DNA of 64,000 bases from Streptomyces graminofaciens. Lineage in GTDB: Bacteria > Actinomycetota > Actinomycetes > Streptomycetales > Streptomycetaceae. Below the pieces are notes generated by a model, which worked only from the letters and a program-made list of their open reading frames with translations, was not told where the DNA came from and made no database searches. Shown here piece after piece: positions 51,073 to 61,300 of this stretch (the stretch's first letter is position 1; every line of letters starts with the position of its first letter). Position numbers and translations under genes: made by a program. Where the stretch lies: positions 2,852,001-2,916,000 of the forward strand of contig NZ_AP018448.1 in NCBI RefSeq assembly GCF_030294945.1. The letters run 5' to 3'.

Positions 51073-53076
51073 CTATCGCCCCGCCTCGTCATCGGTGAAC
51101 GACTTTGCCGTCGGCAGCCACACCCGCATGGTCGAGGGCCCTCGGTTCGCCCAGGAGTGGTAGGGCACGAGGACGATGCCGGTGCTCTCACCCGTGTCCG
51201 TCCCGGCGGAAGCGGAATGGGCGATCGACTCGTACGGCCAAGGCGCGTCGCCCGCCTCGCGATGAACGACCGGACCTCCGGCGACAAGAACGGCGTTCTC
51301 CACCCCGATTCCGTCCTGCGGTGCATACGGCGCGTCCCGTGGCTCGACCGACGGGTCCACCCGGACGGCGTCGACCTCGCGGCCCTTCGGCAGGTCCACC
51401 GACTCGGCGCAGTACACCAGGGGTCCGCGCTGGACGGCCGCCGTGCCTCGGACCGCGTCGATGCGCGGGTCCGGTGTGATCCAGCGTGGTGTCACGGGCA
51501 GTTCGAGCCGGATCTCGTCGCCGGGCCGGAAGCGGCGGGTGACCGCGGCCGTGCCCGGGGCGACGGCACGGCGTACCCCGTCCGGGTCGACCAGCCACGC
51601 GGTGGCGCCCGCCGCCCAGGCGGGGACGCGCAACGACAGGGTCCAGGGGCGGCGTTCCGGGGAACGGTCGATCCGTACGCTCACGGTCCCGTCGGAGGGG
51701 TAGCCGGTACGGACCGTCAGCGCCACCGTGTCTCCGCCCGTGAGCGAGGTGGTGATCTCGGCGTCGGCGTACTGGTGCAGTTGGAGGCCCTGGTCGTCCG
51801 CCGTGGCCAGGTAGGCCGGCAGCAGTGCCAGGGTGCGGGCCACGTTGGTCGGGCAGCAGGACACGGCGAACCAGGGGGCGCGCAGGCTGGACTCGGCGCG
51901 CGGGCTCTCGGCGTCCGGGGCGGGGACCGTGCCCCGGCGGCGCCGGTGCAGGGTGTTGGCGTAGAAGAAGGACTGGCCGTCCTCGGCGGGGGAGGTCGCG
52001 ACGACGTTGAAGAGGGTGCGCTCGGCGAGGTCGGCGTAGCGTGGTTCTCCGGTGGCGAGAAGCAGCCGCCAGCTGAGCATCACGGAGGCGACACCGGCGC
52101 AGGTCTCCGAGTAGGCGCGGTCGGGCGGGAGGACGAAGTCGTCGCCGAAGGACTCGTCGCGGTGGTGCGAGCCCATGCCACCGGTGACGTAGGTGCGGCG
52201 GGCGACCGTGGCCTCCCACTGGCGGACGACGGCGGCAAGCAGGTTCTCGTCCCTGGTCTCCACGGCCACGTCGACGGCGCCGGCCGCGAGGTAGAGGGCA
52301 CGGACGGCGTGTCCGCGCAGCACGGTGGCCTCGCGGACCGGCATGTCGTCCTGGTAGTAGGCGCGGCCGAACTCGGGGTCGGTGAGGGTGCCGTGGCCCC
52401 GGCGTTCGACGAAGAGGGCGGCCTGGTCGAGGTAGCGCTGCTCCCCTGTCGCCCGGGCCAGTTCGACCAGGGCCGTCTCGATCTCCGGGTGGCCGCAGAC
52501 GCCCTCGATGCCGGCCGGGCCGAAGGCGACGCACACATGGTCGGCGGCGCGTCGGGCGACCTTCGCCAGTTCGCCCTCGCCCCGGGCGCGCGTCTGGGCG
52601 ACGCCCGCCTGGATCAGATGCCCGTAGCAGTACAGCTCGTGGCCCCATTCGAGGTCGCTGTAGCGGGCCTGCTGGCCGGGGCGCCCGAAGGCGGTGTTGA
52701 GGTAGCCGTCCGCTTCCTGAGCGGGGGCGATGGTGTCGGTGAGAACGGCGATCTCGGCGTCGAGCGATGAGTCCGGGCCGTGCCCGGCCGCCGCCCAGGC
52801 CATCGCTTCGAGGAGCTTGTAGACGTCGGAGTCGGCGAACTCGCGGCCACGCCGGTCCCGTTGGATCCGGCCCTCGACGGCGGCCCGGAAGTTGCCGATC
52901 CAGCCGACCCGTTCCATCCAGTCGCGGCAGTGGTCGAGTGTGGCGGTCGCGTTGACCTGGCGGCGCCGGGCCCAGAAGCCGCCGGTGATCCTGACCTCGT
53001 CGAGGCCGAGTGGGCGCAACCGGCCCCGGGTCGGCGCCACGGGCAGGACGGTCGACCGCTCGGTGTTCTTCCTCAC
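51073..53076 (-). CDS. Cytoplasmic GH127 beta-L-arabinofuranosidase (HypBA1-like)
   Basis: 667 residues from GTG 53076; no signal peptide, so it works on imported oligosaccharide. RPLGLDEVRITGGFWARRRQ opens the family. Residues line up with HypBA1 of Bifidobacterium: Glu308 (SHHRDESFGDDF) as acid/base, Glu324 and Cys326 (SETCAGVA) and Cys407-Cys408 (SCCPTNVART) as the zinc-thiolate site with Cys407 as nucleophile. GHELYCYGHLIQAGVA and GHPEIETALVELARATGEQR YLD are also conserved. It would release L-arabinose from beta-arabinofuranosides. It lies in the importer operon between permease and the large glycosidase. Confidence 0.92.
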   Translation of the reverse strand: MRKNTERSTVLPVAPTRGRLRPLGLDEVRITGGFWARRRQVNATATLDHCRDWMERVGWIGNFRAAVEGRIQRDRRGREFADSDVYKLLEAMAWAAAGHGPDSSLDAEIAVLTDTIAPAQEADGYLNTAFGRPGQQARYSDLEWGHELYCYGHLIQAGVAQTRARGEGELAKVARRAADHVCVAFGPAGIEGVCGHPEIETALVELARATGEQRYLDQAALFVERRGHGTLTDPEFGRAYYQDDMPVREATVLRGHAVRALYLAAGAVDVAVETRDENLLAAVVRQWEATVARRTYVTGGMGSHHRDESFGDDFVLPPDRAYSETCAGVASVMLSWRLLLATGEPRYADLAERTLFNVVATSPAEDGQSFFYANTLHRRRRGTVPAPDAESPRAESSLRAPWFAVSCCPTNVARTLALLPAYLATADDQGLQLHQYADAEITTSLTGGDTVALTVRTGYPSDGTVSVRIDRSPERRPWTLSLRVPAWAAGATAWLVDPDGVRRAVAPGTAAVTRRFRPGDEIRLELPVTPRWITPDPRIDAVRGTAAVQRGPLVYCAESVDLPKGREVDAVRVDPSVEPRDAPYAPQDGIGVENAVLVAGGPVVHREAGDAPWPYESIAHSASAGTDTGESTGIVLVPYHSWANRGPSTMRVWLPTAKSFTDDEAGR

Positions 53077-53147
53077 CAGTTCATGCCTTCGGTTCGTCCT
53101 TTCGGTGGTCCACTCGGGTCGGTTGTCCGTTCAGGTCGTCCGGCGCC

Positions 53148-54023
53148 TCAGCCCTTGAGCGCTCCCGACATGAAGCCCCGTACGTAGTGCCGTTGCAGCA
53201 GCAGGAAGAGGAGGAGGCAGGGCACGGCGAGGACGACCACACCGGCCTCGGTGGCGCCGTAGTCGACGGCGCCCATGCTCTGCTGGCGCAGATTCGCCAC
53301 GGCCAGCGGGAGAGGCGCCTTCTCGCTGTCGGCGATGAGGATCAGCGGCGTGATGAAGTCGTTCCATGCGGCGAGGAACGCGAAGAGCCCCACGGTGATC
53401 AGCCCCGGTCGTACCGCCGGGAGGAGGACCCGGCGCAGCGCGCCCGCCGTGCCGCAGCCGTCGACGAGCGCCGACTCCTCCAGTTCGCGTGGCACCGCCT
53501 CGAAGGAGATCCGCATCATGAAGGTGGCGAACGGCAGTTGGAACATGGCGAGGACGAGGCTGAGCCCGAGAAGGGAGTTCTGCAGCTGGAGTCTCCCGAG
53601 CAGCACGTAGAGCGGGATGAGGAGCGTGGCGTACGGGACCATGAGGATGGCCAGCGTCAGCAGGAACAGCAGGTTCTTGCCGGGGAATTCGAAGCGGGCG
53701 AAGGCGTAGCCGCCGAGCAGCGAGACACCGAGGGTGAGCGCGACCGTGAGGGCCGAGACGACCGTGCTGTTGAGGAGGTACTGCAACAGGCCGGCGTCGT
53801 ACTCCAGCAGGGTGCGGTAGTTGCCTAGGCCGTGGCCGGAGTCCTGTGCGGTGCCGGGCTGGGGGCTGACCGAGGCCCAGGCGTTCCACAGCAGCGGGAA
53901 GAGGAAGATGACGGCCAGTCCTCCGGCGACGACGTAGTACGGCGTCCGGCCGAGGGCGCGGGTGAGCACCGTGGGATCCCTTCTCATGACGTGGGCCGTG
54001 CCATGTGACGTGGGCCGTGTCAT
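53148..54023 (-). CDS. Carbohydrate ABC transporter permease (MalG-like)
   Basis: 291 residues from the ATG at 54023, which overlaps the stop of the first permease gene; ATG 53987 is a possible shorter start. Six helices begin YYVVAGGLAVIFLFPLLWNA. The EAA loop VPRELEESALVDGCGTAGAL RRVLLPAVRPGLI is typical of CUT1 inner-membrane permeases of the MalG class. With the MalF-like partner and the solute-binding lipoprotein it forms an importer for the oligosaccharide released by the secreted enzymes. No ATPase gene is present. Confidence 0.93.
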   Translation of the reverse strand: MTRPTSHGTAHVMRRDPTVLTRALGRTPYYVVAGGLAVIFLFPLLWNAWASVSPQPGTAQDSGHGLGNYRTLLEYDAGLLQYLLNSTVVSALTVALTLGVSLLGGYAFARFEFPGKNLLFLLTLAILMVPYATLLIPLYVLLGRLQLQNSLLGLSLVLAMFQLPFATFMMRISFEAVPRELEESALVDGCGTAGALRRVLLPAVRPGLITVGLFAFLAAWNDFITPLILIADSEKAPLPLAVANLRQQSMGAVDYGATEAGVVVLAVPCLLLFLLLQRHYVRGFMSGALKG

Positions 54024-54994
54024 GACTCGTCGGCGCGGCGCAGACCGCGGAACTGCAGGACGTTGAGCAGGAGCAGCGCGGCCAGCACGATGATCGAGAG
54101 GGCCGCCGCCGTGCCGAGATCGAGCCGCTGGAACGCCTCCCGGTAGACCAACTGCACGACGGTGACCGTGCTGTTGTCCGGTCCGCCCTTGGTGAGGACG
54201 AAGAACTGGTCGAACGCGAGCAGCGATCCGGTGACGCAGAGGAGGAGAGAAAGCGCGAGGGACGGGCGGAGCAGCGGGAGCGTGATGCTGCGGAAGATCT
54301 GGGCGCGGCTCGCGCCGTCCATCCGAGCCGCCTCGTAGACCTCGTGGGGGATGCGTTGAAGGCCCACCAGCAGGATCAGCATGTAGAAGCCCGCGAACTT
54401 CCAGACGACGAGGAACACCGTCGACAGCAGCGCGGAGGTCGGTGTGCCGAGGAAGGACACCGGTTCGTCCACGAGAGCGAGGTTCTCCAAGATGTCGCCG
54501 AGCGGGCCGGTGGTGGGGCTGTACAACCCCCAGAACAGCAGGGACGCGGAGGCGAGACCGAGGGCGCCGGGCAGGAAGTACACCGTACGGAAGAAACCGG
54601 CGCCGGGGCGGGACTCCTGCACGAGCAGGGCGAGCAGGAGCGCGAGGCCGAGGAGGACGACCGTGACGATCACCGTGTAGAGGAGGGTGAAGCGGACGGC
54701 GGGCCAGAACAGGGGGCTGCCGGTGACGTCGGTGTAGTTCTCGGGGGCGTTGGCGCCCCGGTCCCCTGCGAGCAGCGGCCAGTCGCTGAGCGACATCTGT
54801 CCGACGAGGAGCAGGGGCAACAGGAAGAAGACGGCGACGAACACGGCGGTGGGGGCGGCGTAGCCGAGTCCTTGGAGCCTGCGGGACCGCCATGCCCGCC
54901 GCCATCCGGGCGTGGTGGTAAGGGCTCGTCGGGCCGCGTGTTCCGGCGGTGCCCGGTGCTCGGCGGCCGCTCGGTCGGGCGCCTTCACCTGCAT
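54020..54994 (-). CDS. Carbohydrate ABC transporter permease (MalF-like)
   Basis: 324 residues from the ATG at 54994, with GAGGAG upstream. TAVFVAVFFLLPLLLVGQMS is the first helix. The EAA loop IPHEVYEAARMDGASRAQIF RSITLPLLRPSL identifies the MalF/UgpA class. It ends LNVLQFRGLRRADES. Its gene begins about 400 bp after the binding-protein gene; the gap is filled with a repeat array, unusual within an operon. Confidence 0.93.
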   Translation of the reverse strand: MQVKAPDRAAAEHRAPPEHAARRALTTTPGWRRAWRSRRLQGLGYAAPTAVFVAVFFLLPLLLVGQMSLSDWPLLAGDRGANAPENYTDVTGSPLFWPAVRFTLLYTVIVTVVLLGLALLLALLVQESRPGAGFFRTVYFLPGALGLASASLLFWGLYSPTTGPLGDILENLALVDEPVSFLGTPTSALLSTVFLVVWKFAGFYMLILLVGLQRIPHEVYEAARMDGASRAQIFRSITLPLLRPSLALSLLLCVTGSLLAFDQFFVLTKGGPDNSTVTVVQLVYREAFQRLDLGTAAALSIIVLAALLLLNVLQFRGLRRADES

Positions 54995-55135
54995 GGCTCT
55001 CCTCTGCCGTTGCCGTGTGACCTCGCAGGGTGCCGCGACCCGCTGTGCAGCCGCTGCCCTGCGCCGCATCGCGAGCCGCTGTGAAGCCGCGGCCCGCTGT
55101 CCGATGTCCGCTGTCCGCTGTCCGCTGCCGAACCG

Positions 55136-55330
55136 CTGCCGTACCGGCGCCCCCGCTACCGAACTGCGAACCACTGCCGTACGGGCGCCCCACCACCGAA
55201 CCGATAGCCGTTGCCGCGCGGGCACCCCGCCCCGACCCGATGGCGACTGCCGTACGGGCCCCACCACCGAACCGACAGCCACTGCCGCGCGGGCACCCCA
55301 CCCCGAACCGATGGCCACTGCCAGACGCGA
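55136..55330. repeat. Imperfect 35-38-bp repeat array inside the sugar-importer operon
   Basis: Six related units start with (C/T)TGCCGTACGGGC or CTGCCGCGCGGGC and contain CCGAACCGAT at 55136, 55174, 55211, 55247, 55282 and 55318. Just before them (55095-55135) shorter GCTGTCC repeats occur. Together they make up the 397-bp gap between the binding-protein and first permease genes. Confidence 0.85.
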
Positions 55331-55391
55331 CCCGCCGTCGAAACGGCCGGCCGTGGCCGCGCCGCGGCACATCACCGCCGTCCCCGGCCGC

Positions 55392-56708
55392 TCAGTCGGC
55401 CAGTGACGCGCTGACCGCCTCGTTGTCCTTCGCCACCGACGCCCCGTCGCCGAAGACGGCATCGCGCATCAGGGTCAGCCAGGGTCCATTGGGGTCGTTG
55501 AAGGTCTGGCCGAACTTCAGCGCGTACGGGGTGCGGCCGTCCGCCACGAGCTGGTTGATGGTGACCAGGCGCGGGTCCGCGTCGGAGTGCTTGTTGGACG
55601 CGAGGTCGGTGCGCGCGACCACGTCCTTGTGCGCGGCGACGACGTCGACCTGTGCCTTCTCGCCCAGGGTCCAGGCGAGGAAGTTCCAGGCCTGGTCGGT
55701 CGACTTGCTGGTGGCGGCGACACCGATGGCGTCGCCGCCGACGAAGCTGGACTTGCCGCCGTCGGGCCCGGGGATGGGCGCGACCCCCAGGTCGAGGTCC
55801 TTCGGCATCAGCCCCAGCGTGGTCGACGGCATGGGCATGACGCCGACCTTGCCCTTGGGGAACACCCCGGTCCAGGTCGTGCCCGTCTCGTCCTTGGCGC
55901 CCGGGGCGACGATGTCGTCCTCGACCCAGCCCCGGTAGGTGTCGTAGACCTTCCGCGCGGTGGCGGAATCGAGCTTCGCCTCGGTGCCGTCCTTGTCGAG
56001 GACCTCCTCGCCGCCGGCCCAGATGGAGGGCCACCAGGTGAACACGCCGCAGCCGCCGCAGTTGCCGCCGAAGAACGTGCCGTCGACGCCCCCGCCCAGC
56101 GCGTCCACCGCCCGGGCCTGTTCGTCCCACTCGGTGAGCGTGGTGGGCGGCTTCTCGGGGTCGAGCTTCGCCTTGCGGTAGAGGTCCTTGTTGTAGAAGA
56201 GCACCGACAGGTCGAGGGTGTGCGGCACGACGTACTTCTTGCCGTCGAACGTGCCGGCCTTGATGTGCGACTGGGCCAGGCTCTCGGCGAAGGGCAGGGC
56301 GTCGATGCGCGCGGTGAGGTCGGCGAAGAGGCCGCTGGAGGTGTAGTTCGGCACGTACACCACATCGGAGGCGAACAGGTCGGGAAGGTCGCGGGATCCG
56401 GCGGCCGCGCCGACCTTGGCCTGGTAGTCGTCGGTGGGGACGACGGTGAGTTCGACCTTGTTCTTGTGGCTCGCGTTGTACGCCTTCACCAGGGCCTCGC
56501 TCTGCGGCCTGGTCGCCGCCCGCGTCCACATCGTCAACTCGGTGCCGTCGTCGACACCCTTCGCGTCCGCCGTACCGCCCGCGCTCCCGTCGCCCGAGCC
56601 GCCGCCCCCCGAGCCGCACGCCGTGACCAGGGTCGCGGCGGCGAGGAGGGCGATGGTGCCGGTGGTGAGTCGGCGTATGCGTTCACGTGGTCCGGCGGTG
56701 CTCCCCAT
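55392..56708 (-). CDS. Carbohydrate ABC transporter substrate-binding lipoprotein
   Basis: 438 residues from the ATG at 56708. The signal peptide ends ATLVTACGSGG, with lipidated Cys31. The type-1 sugar-binding fold (MalE/extracellular family 1) shows ELTMWTRAATRPQSEALVKA YNA, DLPDLFASDVVYVPNYTSSG LFADLT and GVFPKGKVGVMPMPSTTLG. It is the first gene of the operon that contains two permeases, GH127 and the large glycosidase. A LacI operator overlaps its promoter. The ligand is likely an arabinose- or galactose-containing oligosaccharide. Confidence 0.93.
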   Translation of the reverse strand: MGSTAGPRERIRRLTTGTIALLAAATLVTACGSGGGGSGDGSAGGTADAKGVDDGTELTMWTRAATRPQSEALVKAYNASHKNKVELTVVPTDDYQAKVGAAAGSRDLPDLFASDVVYVPNYTSSGLFADLTARIDALPFAESLAQSHIKAGTFDGKKYVVPHTLDLSVLFYNKDLYRKAKLDPEKPPTTLTEWDEQARAVDALGGGVDGTFFGGNCGGCGVFTWWPSIWAGGEEVLDKDGTEAKLDSATARKVYDTYRGWVEDDIVAPGAKDETGTTWTGVFPKGKVGVMPMPSTTLGLMPKDLDLGVAPIPGPDGGKSSFVGGDAIGVAATSKSTDQAWNFLAWTLGEKAQVDVVAAHKDVVARTDLASNKHSDADPRLVTINQLVADGRTPYALKFGQTFNDPNGPWLTLMRDAVFGDGASVAKDNEAVSASLAD

Positions 56709-56768
56709 GACGATCCCCCTCTACGACGAGCTTCTACGACGAGCTGTGCTGTGGGGCGGAAACGAACC

Positions 56769-56812
56769 GAAAAGGCTTTCTGAAAGCTAGGACCCGACTG
56801 ATGGCTCGTCAA
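56769..56812 (-). promoter_or_regulatory. Promoter and LacI operator of the sugar-importer operon
   Basis: On the minus strand, TTGACG (56812-56807), 17 bp and TAGCTT (56789-56784) are followed directly by GAAAGCCTTTTC (56780-56769), 10 of 12 bases of the pectate lyase palindrome. The sequence around it, GAAAGCCTTTTCGGTTCGTT, nearly matches the element before the glycosidase gene at 58305 (GAAAACCTTTTAGGTCGTTT). Confidence 0.75.
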
Positions 56813-56932
56813 TCCCCTTGCATGGAAGGGCTTCAGAACGGCTACCGAAACCTGTGGAAACCCGCCGCGCGCCCCTGCGCCGAAACATCTCGCGTACGGT
56901 TTACGCACGCGACGCGAGACAGGAGACCCTCC

Positions 56933-57961
56933 ATGCCCAAGGCCGCCGGCCCCTCTCGTTCGCATCCGGCCACACTCAGCGATGTCGCCCGGCTGGCGGG
57001 CGTGTCCATCGCGACGGCGTCCAAGGCGCTCAACGGCCGCAGCCAGGTACGTGCCGAGACCCGGGAGCGGGTGATCGAGGCGGCCGAGCGGCTGTCGTTC
57101 CGGCCCAACCAGCTGGCCCGCGGTCTCCTCGTCGGGAAGTCGGGCACGGTCGGACTGCTCACCAGCGACCTGGAGGGCCGGTTCAGCATCCCGATACTCA
57201 TGGGCGCCGAGGACGCCTTCGGGGCGGGCGAGGTCGCGGTGTTCCTGTGCGACGCGCGCGGTGACGCGATCCGCGAGCAGCACCACGTCCGCGCGCTGCT
57301 CGGGCGCCGGGTGGACGGCCTGATCGTGGTGGGCAGCCGCACCGATCCCCGCCCGTCTCTCGGCCGTGAGCTGCCGGTTCCCGTGGTCTACGCGTACGCG
57401 CCCTCCGACGATCCGGCGGACCTGTCCATCGTCCCGGACAGCGTCGACGCGGGCCGGATCGCGGTCGAGCACCTGCTGGCCTGCGGCCGTACGCGGATCG
57501 CGCACATCACCGGCGACCCTGGATATCTCGCGGCGCAGGAGCGGGCCCGAGGCGTCAAGTCCGCGCTCGCCGACGCGGGGCTCGCCCTGGTCGGTGAACC
57601 CCGGTTCGGGGCGTGGTCGGAGGGTTGGGGGCGGGCCGCGACCGCGCTGCTGCTCGACCAGTATCCGCAGGTCGACGGTGTGCTGTGCGGCAACGACCAG
57701 ATCGCGCGCGGTGTCATGGATGTGCTGCGTGAGCGCGGGCAGCGGGTGCCGGAGGACGTGTCGGTCATGGGCTTCGACGACTGGCAGGTCCTGACCGCCG
57801 GCTCCCGGCCGCCGCTGACCAGCGTCGACATGAACCTGGAGCAGGTCGGCCGCGCCGCCGCGCACGCCTTGTTCACCGCGATCGGCGGGGTGCGGCGCTC
57901 GGGGATCGAGACGCTGCCCTGCCGGGTGGTCATCCGGGGCTCGACGGCACCACTGTCCTGA
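56933..57961 (+). CDS. LacI family transcriptional regulator
   Basis: 342 residues from the ATG at 56933, with AGGAGA upstream. The N-terminal helix-turn-helix and hinge read TLSDVARLAGVSIATASKAL NGRSQVRAETRERVIEAAER LSFRPNQLARGLL. The C-terminal periplasmic-binding-like domain shows VGLLTSDLEGRFSIPILMGA and MGFDDWQVLTAGSRPPLTSV D. It is encoded between, and divergent from, the sugar-importer operon and should bind the three similar 12-bp sites at 41150, 56769 and 58305, so it is the regulator of the whole glycan locus. An oligosaccharide from the pathway is the likely inducer. Confidence 0.93.
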   Translation: MPKAAGPSRSHPATLSDVARLAGVSIATASKALNGRSQVRAETRERVIEAAERLSFRPNQLARGLLVGKSGTVGLLTSDLEGRFSIPILMGAEDAFGAGEVAVFLCDARGDAIREQHHVRALLGRRVDGLIVVGSRTDPRPSLGRELPVPVVYAYAPSDDPADLSIVPDSVDAGRIAVEHLLACGRTRIAHITGDPGYLAAQERARGVKSALADAGLALVGEPRFGAWSEGWGRAATALLLDQYPQVDGVLCGNDQIARGVMDVLRERGQRVPEDVSVMGFDDWQVLTAGSRPPLTSVDMNLEQVGRAAAHALFTAIGGVRRSGIETLPCRVVIRGSTAPLS

Positions 57962-58260
57962 ACCCGCACCATGTCCTTGAGCCGCACCGCTGTCCTGAAC
58001 CCGCGCCACGTCCTTGAGCCGCACCACGTCCTTGAGCCGCACCGCTGTCCTCAACCCGCACCACTGCGCCTTGAGCCCCACGGCTGTCCTGAACCGCACC
58101 ACTGTGCCTTGAGCCGCATTCCTGTCCTGCCCTGCCGTCCTGCCCCGCTGTCCCGTGCCCCGCCGTCCTCCCGTGGCCCGCCGTCCTGCCCCGCCGTCCC
58201 GCGCCCCACCGTCCTGAACCACCCCTCTGTCCTGAACCACACGCCCGGCGAACTCGGGCC
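57962..58260. repeat. Degenerate ~18-20-bp repeats downstream of the LacI gene
   Basis: The 300 bp after the LacI stop are mostly variations on CCGCACCACGTCCTTGAG and CCGCACCGCTGTCCTGAAC, then CCGTCCTGCCCCG. No coding function is likely. The stretch precedes the promoter of the second large glycosidase. Confidence 0.8.
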
Positions 58261-58273
58261 TCAGCCACCTCTC

Positions 58274-58326
58274 TTGACACTGCATCAGCCCGCTCCTACC
58301 TTGCGAAAACCTTTTAGGTCGTTTTC
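58274..58326 (+). promoter_or_regulatory. Promoter and LacI operator before the second large glycosidase
   Basis: TTGACA (58274-58279), a 17-bp spacer and TACCTT (58297-58302) form a strong promoter. Directly after it lies GAAAACCTTTTA (58305-58316), followed by GGTCGTTTTC, so a longer GAAAAC/GTTTTC inverted repeat is also present (58305-58326). Placement at the start of transcription suits repression. Confidence 0.75.
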
Positions 58327-58379
58327 CGCACTCCTCGGACCGTGAACGCTCGTCGTCTCAACTGGACAGGGAGCAGCCG

Positions 58380-61300
58380 ATGAGAAGACCGCACGCCTTG
58401 GCCTTGTCGCCACGAAGCGGGCGCACGAGATCCCTCCTCGTCGCCCTACTGCTCATCCTCGGTTCCGTCGTTCTCACCACGACCCCGGCCGCCGCCGCGC
58501 AGACCATCGGTTTCCCCACCTTCAGCGGGCCGGCGGTCCCGGCCGCGCCGGTCGCGTACACGACCGGCGACATGATGAAGTCCATCTACGACTCGGAGAG
58601 TTCGGGCACCGACTTCTGGATGGACCGGCTGCTGTCCCGCTCCGGAGACGACCCGGCCGGCCCCTGGCTGATGAGCCGGGGGCGGGCCCTGTTCATGAAG
58701 ACCCACAACCCGGCGGTGCTCGGTTTCGGCGGCAACGTCGCCTACTGGGAGGGCATCAACAACCAGAACGCCTACTCCGTCGCGATCAGCCCGGGCACCT
58801 TCACCGAGCAGGTCTCGCAGCGCTGGCAGGCGCCCAGCCACTGGAAGAGCGTGCACACCAGCGGCTCGGTCACGGTCACGCAGACCAAGTTCATCACCGA
58901 CAACAACGTGGCCGTGACGAACCTGTCCATCAAGAACAACGGCAGCGGCTCCACGACACTCCAGTTGCGGGCGACCTCGCCGTACGCGACCTCGGGCAGC
59001 GGCAGCGAGCTGACGGGCCAGGTCAACGCGTACAACAACCTGACCACGCTCCGCCCGCGCCTCACCGGGGACGGTTTCAGCGTCTCCAGCGGCGGTCTCA
59101 ACCGCTCGGTGACGATCGCGGCCGGGGCGACGGTAACGGCCAAGGTGGTGATGGGCTTCGTCACCGACGAGATCCCCGAGTCCCTCACGGAGTACAACGC
59201 GTACGCGGGCTACTCCAACGCCACGGCCTTCGCCACGCACGTCAGGGCGTACAACCGGTGGTGGGCGCAGAACGTGCCGTACATCGACGTGCCCGAGCCC
59301 GCGATCAAGAAGAACATCTACTACCGCTGGTGGCTGATGCGCTTCAACAGCCTCGACGCGGACATGCCCGGGCAGACGTTCCAGTTCCCGACGTCGACCG
59401 AGGGCGTTCTCGGCTACAACAACGCGATCGCGCTGACCCAGCCGATGCACATCGACGACCTCAAGTACCTGCGCAATCCGGCCTACGCGTACGGCGACTG
59501 GCTGAGCGTCGGCCAGACCTCCAAGGGCGGCCGGTTCCTCGACAACCCGGGTGATCCGGAGAACTGGTCCAACAGCTACACCCAGTACATCGCCGAGGCG
59601 GCGTGGAAGAGCTACCAGATCCACGGCGGCCAGCCCGGGATCGCCGGGAACCTCGCGCGTTACGCCGAGGGCGACGTCAAGGGCCAGCTCGCCTACTACG
59701 ACCACGACAACAACAAGCTCATCGAGTACGACTGGGGCGCCCTGACCGGCAACGACGCCGACGCCGTCTCCTTCCACTGGAAGCCCGGCAACATGGACCG
59801 CGCCGAGTCCGCCTACCAGTACAGCGGCGCGCTGGCCGCCGCGCAGGCCTATGAGGCGACCGGCAACACGGCCAAGGCCACGGAGATGCGCACACTCGCG
59901 ACCCAGATCAAGGACGCGATCGTCAACGTGCTGTGGAACCCCAGCCGGCAGTTGTTCGAGCACCGGCTGAAGTCGACCAACGAGTGGGTGCCCTGGAAGG
60001 AGATCAACAACTATTACCCGTTCTCGGTCGGAGCCGTCCCGAACACCTCCACGTACCGGCAGGCCCTGCGCCTGTACGACGACCCCGCCCAGTACCCGAT
60101 CTTCCCCTTCTACACGGCCAACCAGGTCGACAAGAAGGCGGCGGCCGACGCCGGAGAGCCTGGCTCGAACAACTTCTCCACGATCAACTCGACCGTGCAG
60201 TTCCGGCTGTACTCGTCGGTGCTGCGCAACTACCCCAACTCGTGGATGAACGCGACCGACTACAAGAAGCTCCTGTACTGGAACACCTGGGCGCAGTACG
60301 TCGGCGGCAACACCCAGTGGCCGGACGCGAACGAGTTCTGGGCGGACTGGAACGGCAGCGGCATCGACTACCGCTCCTGGATCCACCACAACATCCTGGG
60401 CAGCAGCAACTGGACGGTGATCGAGGACGTGGCCGGGCTGCGGCCGCGCAACGACGCGAAGGTGGAGCTCTCCCCGATCGACATCGGCTGGAGCCACTTC
60501 ACCGTCAACAACCTGCGCTACCGCAACGCCGATCTGTCGATCGTCTGGGACGACCCGGCCGACGGCGTGGTGCGCTACCCCGGGGTCCCCGAGGGCTACT
60601 CGATCTACGTCAACGGCAGCCGGGCGGCGACCGTCAGCTCGCTGGTGCCGTTCACCTGGGACCCGGCCACGGGTGAGGTGACCACCAACGGCACGGTCAC
60701 CCATCACACGGCCGTCACCGGGCTCAAGGCCCCCAACCAGGTCGTGCAGGACAGCCCCCAGATGGTCGACATGCTCGCCAAGGCCGGTGTCGACCTGACC
60801 GCCGACCTCACCAACCTCGCCTCCGGAGCGACGGTCTCCGCCTCCCACACCGGTTCCGGCAGCAACACCGCGGGCGCGATCGACGGCTACCCCACCAACG
60901 AACCCTTCTGGGGCGCCGGCGGCTCCGCCAACAGCCAGGACTGGTACGAGCTGAACTTCGGCACCACCCGCACGCTCAACGAGGTGCGCCTCCACTTCAA
61001 GGACAGCCGGCCGGCGAGCACCACCTACCGGGCGCCGTCCGCGTACACCATCCAGTCGTACAACGGCAGTTCGTGGGTGGACGTGCCGAGCCAGACCAGG
61101 AGTCCGGCGGCTCCACGCGCCAACTACAACCTGGTGCGGTTCCCGTCGATCAGTGCCCAGCGCATCCGGGTGCTGGCCACCAACGCCTCCGGCGCGAAGA
61201 CGGGGCTCACCGAGGTCAAGGTGTACAACCGGGGCGGGACCCAGCCACCGGCCAACCAGGCGGGTTCGGCGACGGCGTCCGCGTCGCACACCTCCTCCTG

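Noticed and set aside
55136..55330. CRISPR-like array
   Set aside because: Units of 35-38 bp are contiguous, imperfect and without unique spacers.
58446..61289. 947-codon minus-strand frame opposite the second large glycosidase
   Set aside because: Antisense shadow of a gene with clear domains and promoter; valine/leucine/arginine-rich sequence without motifs.
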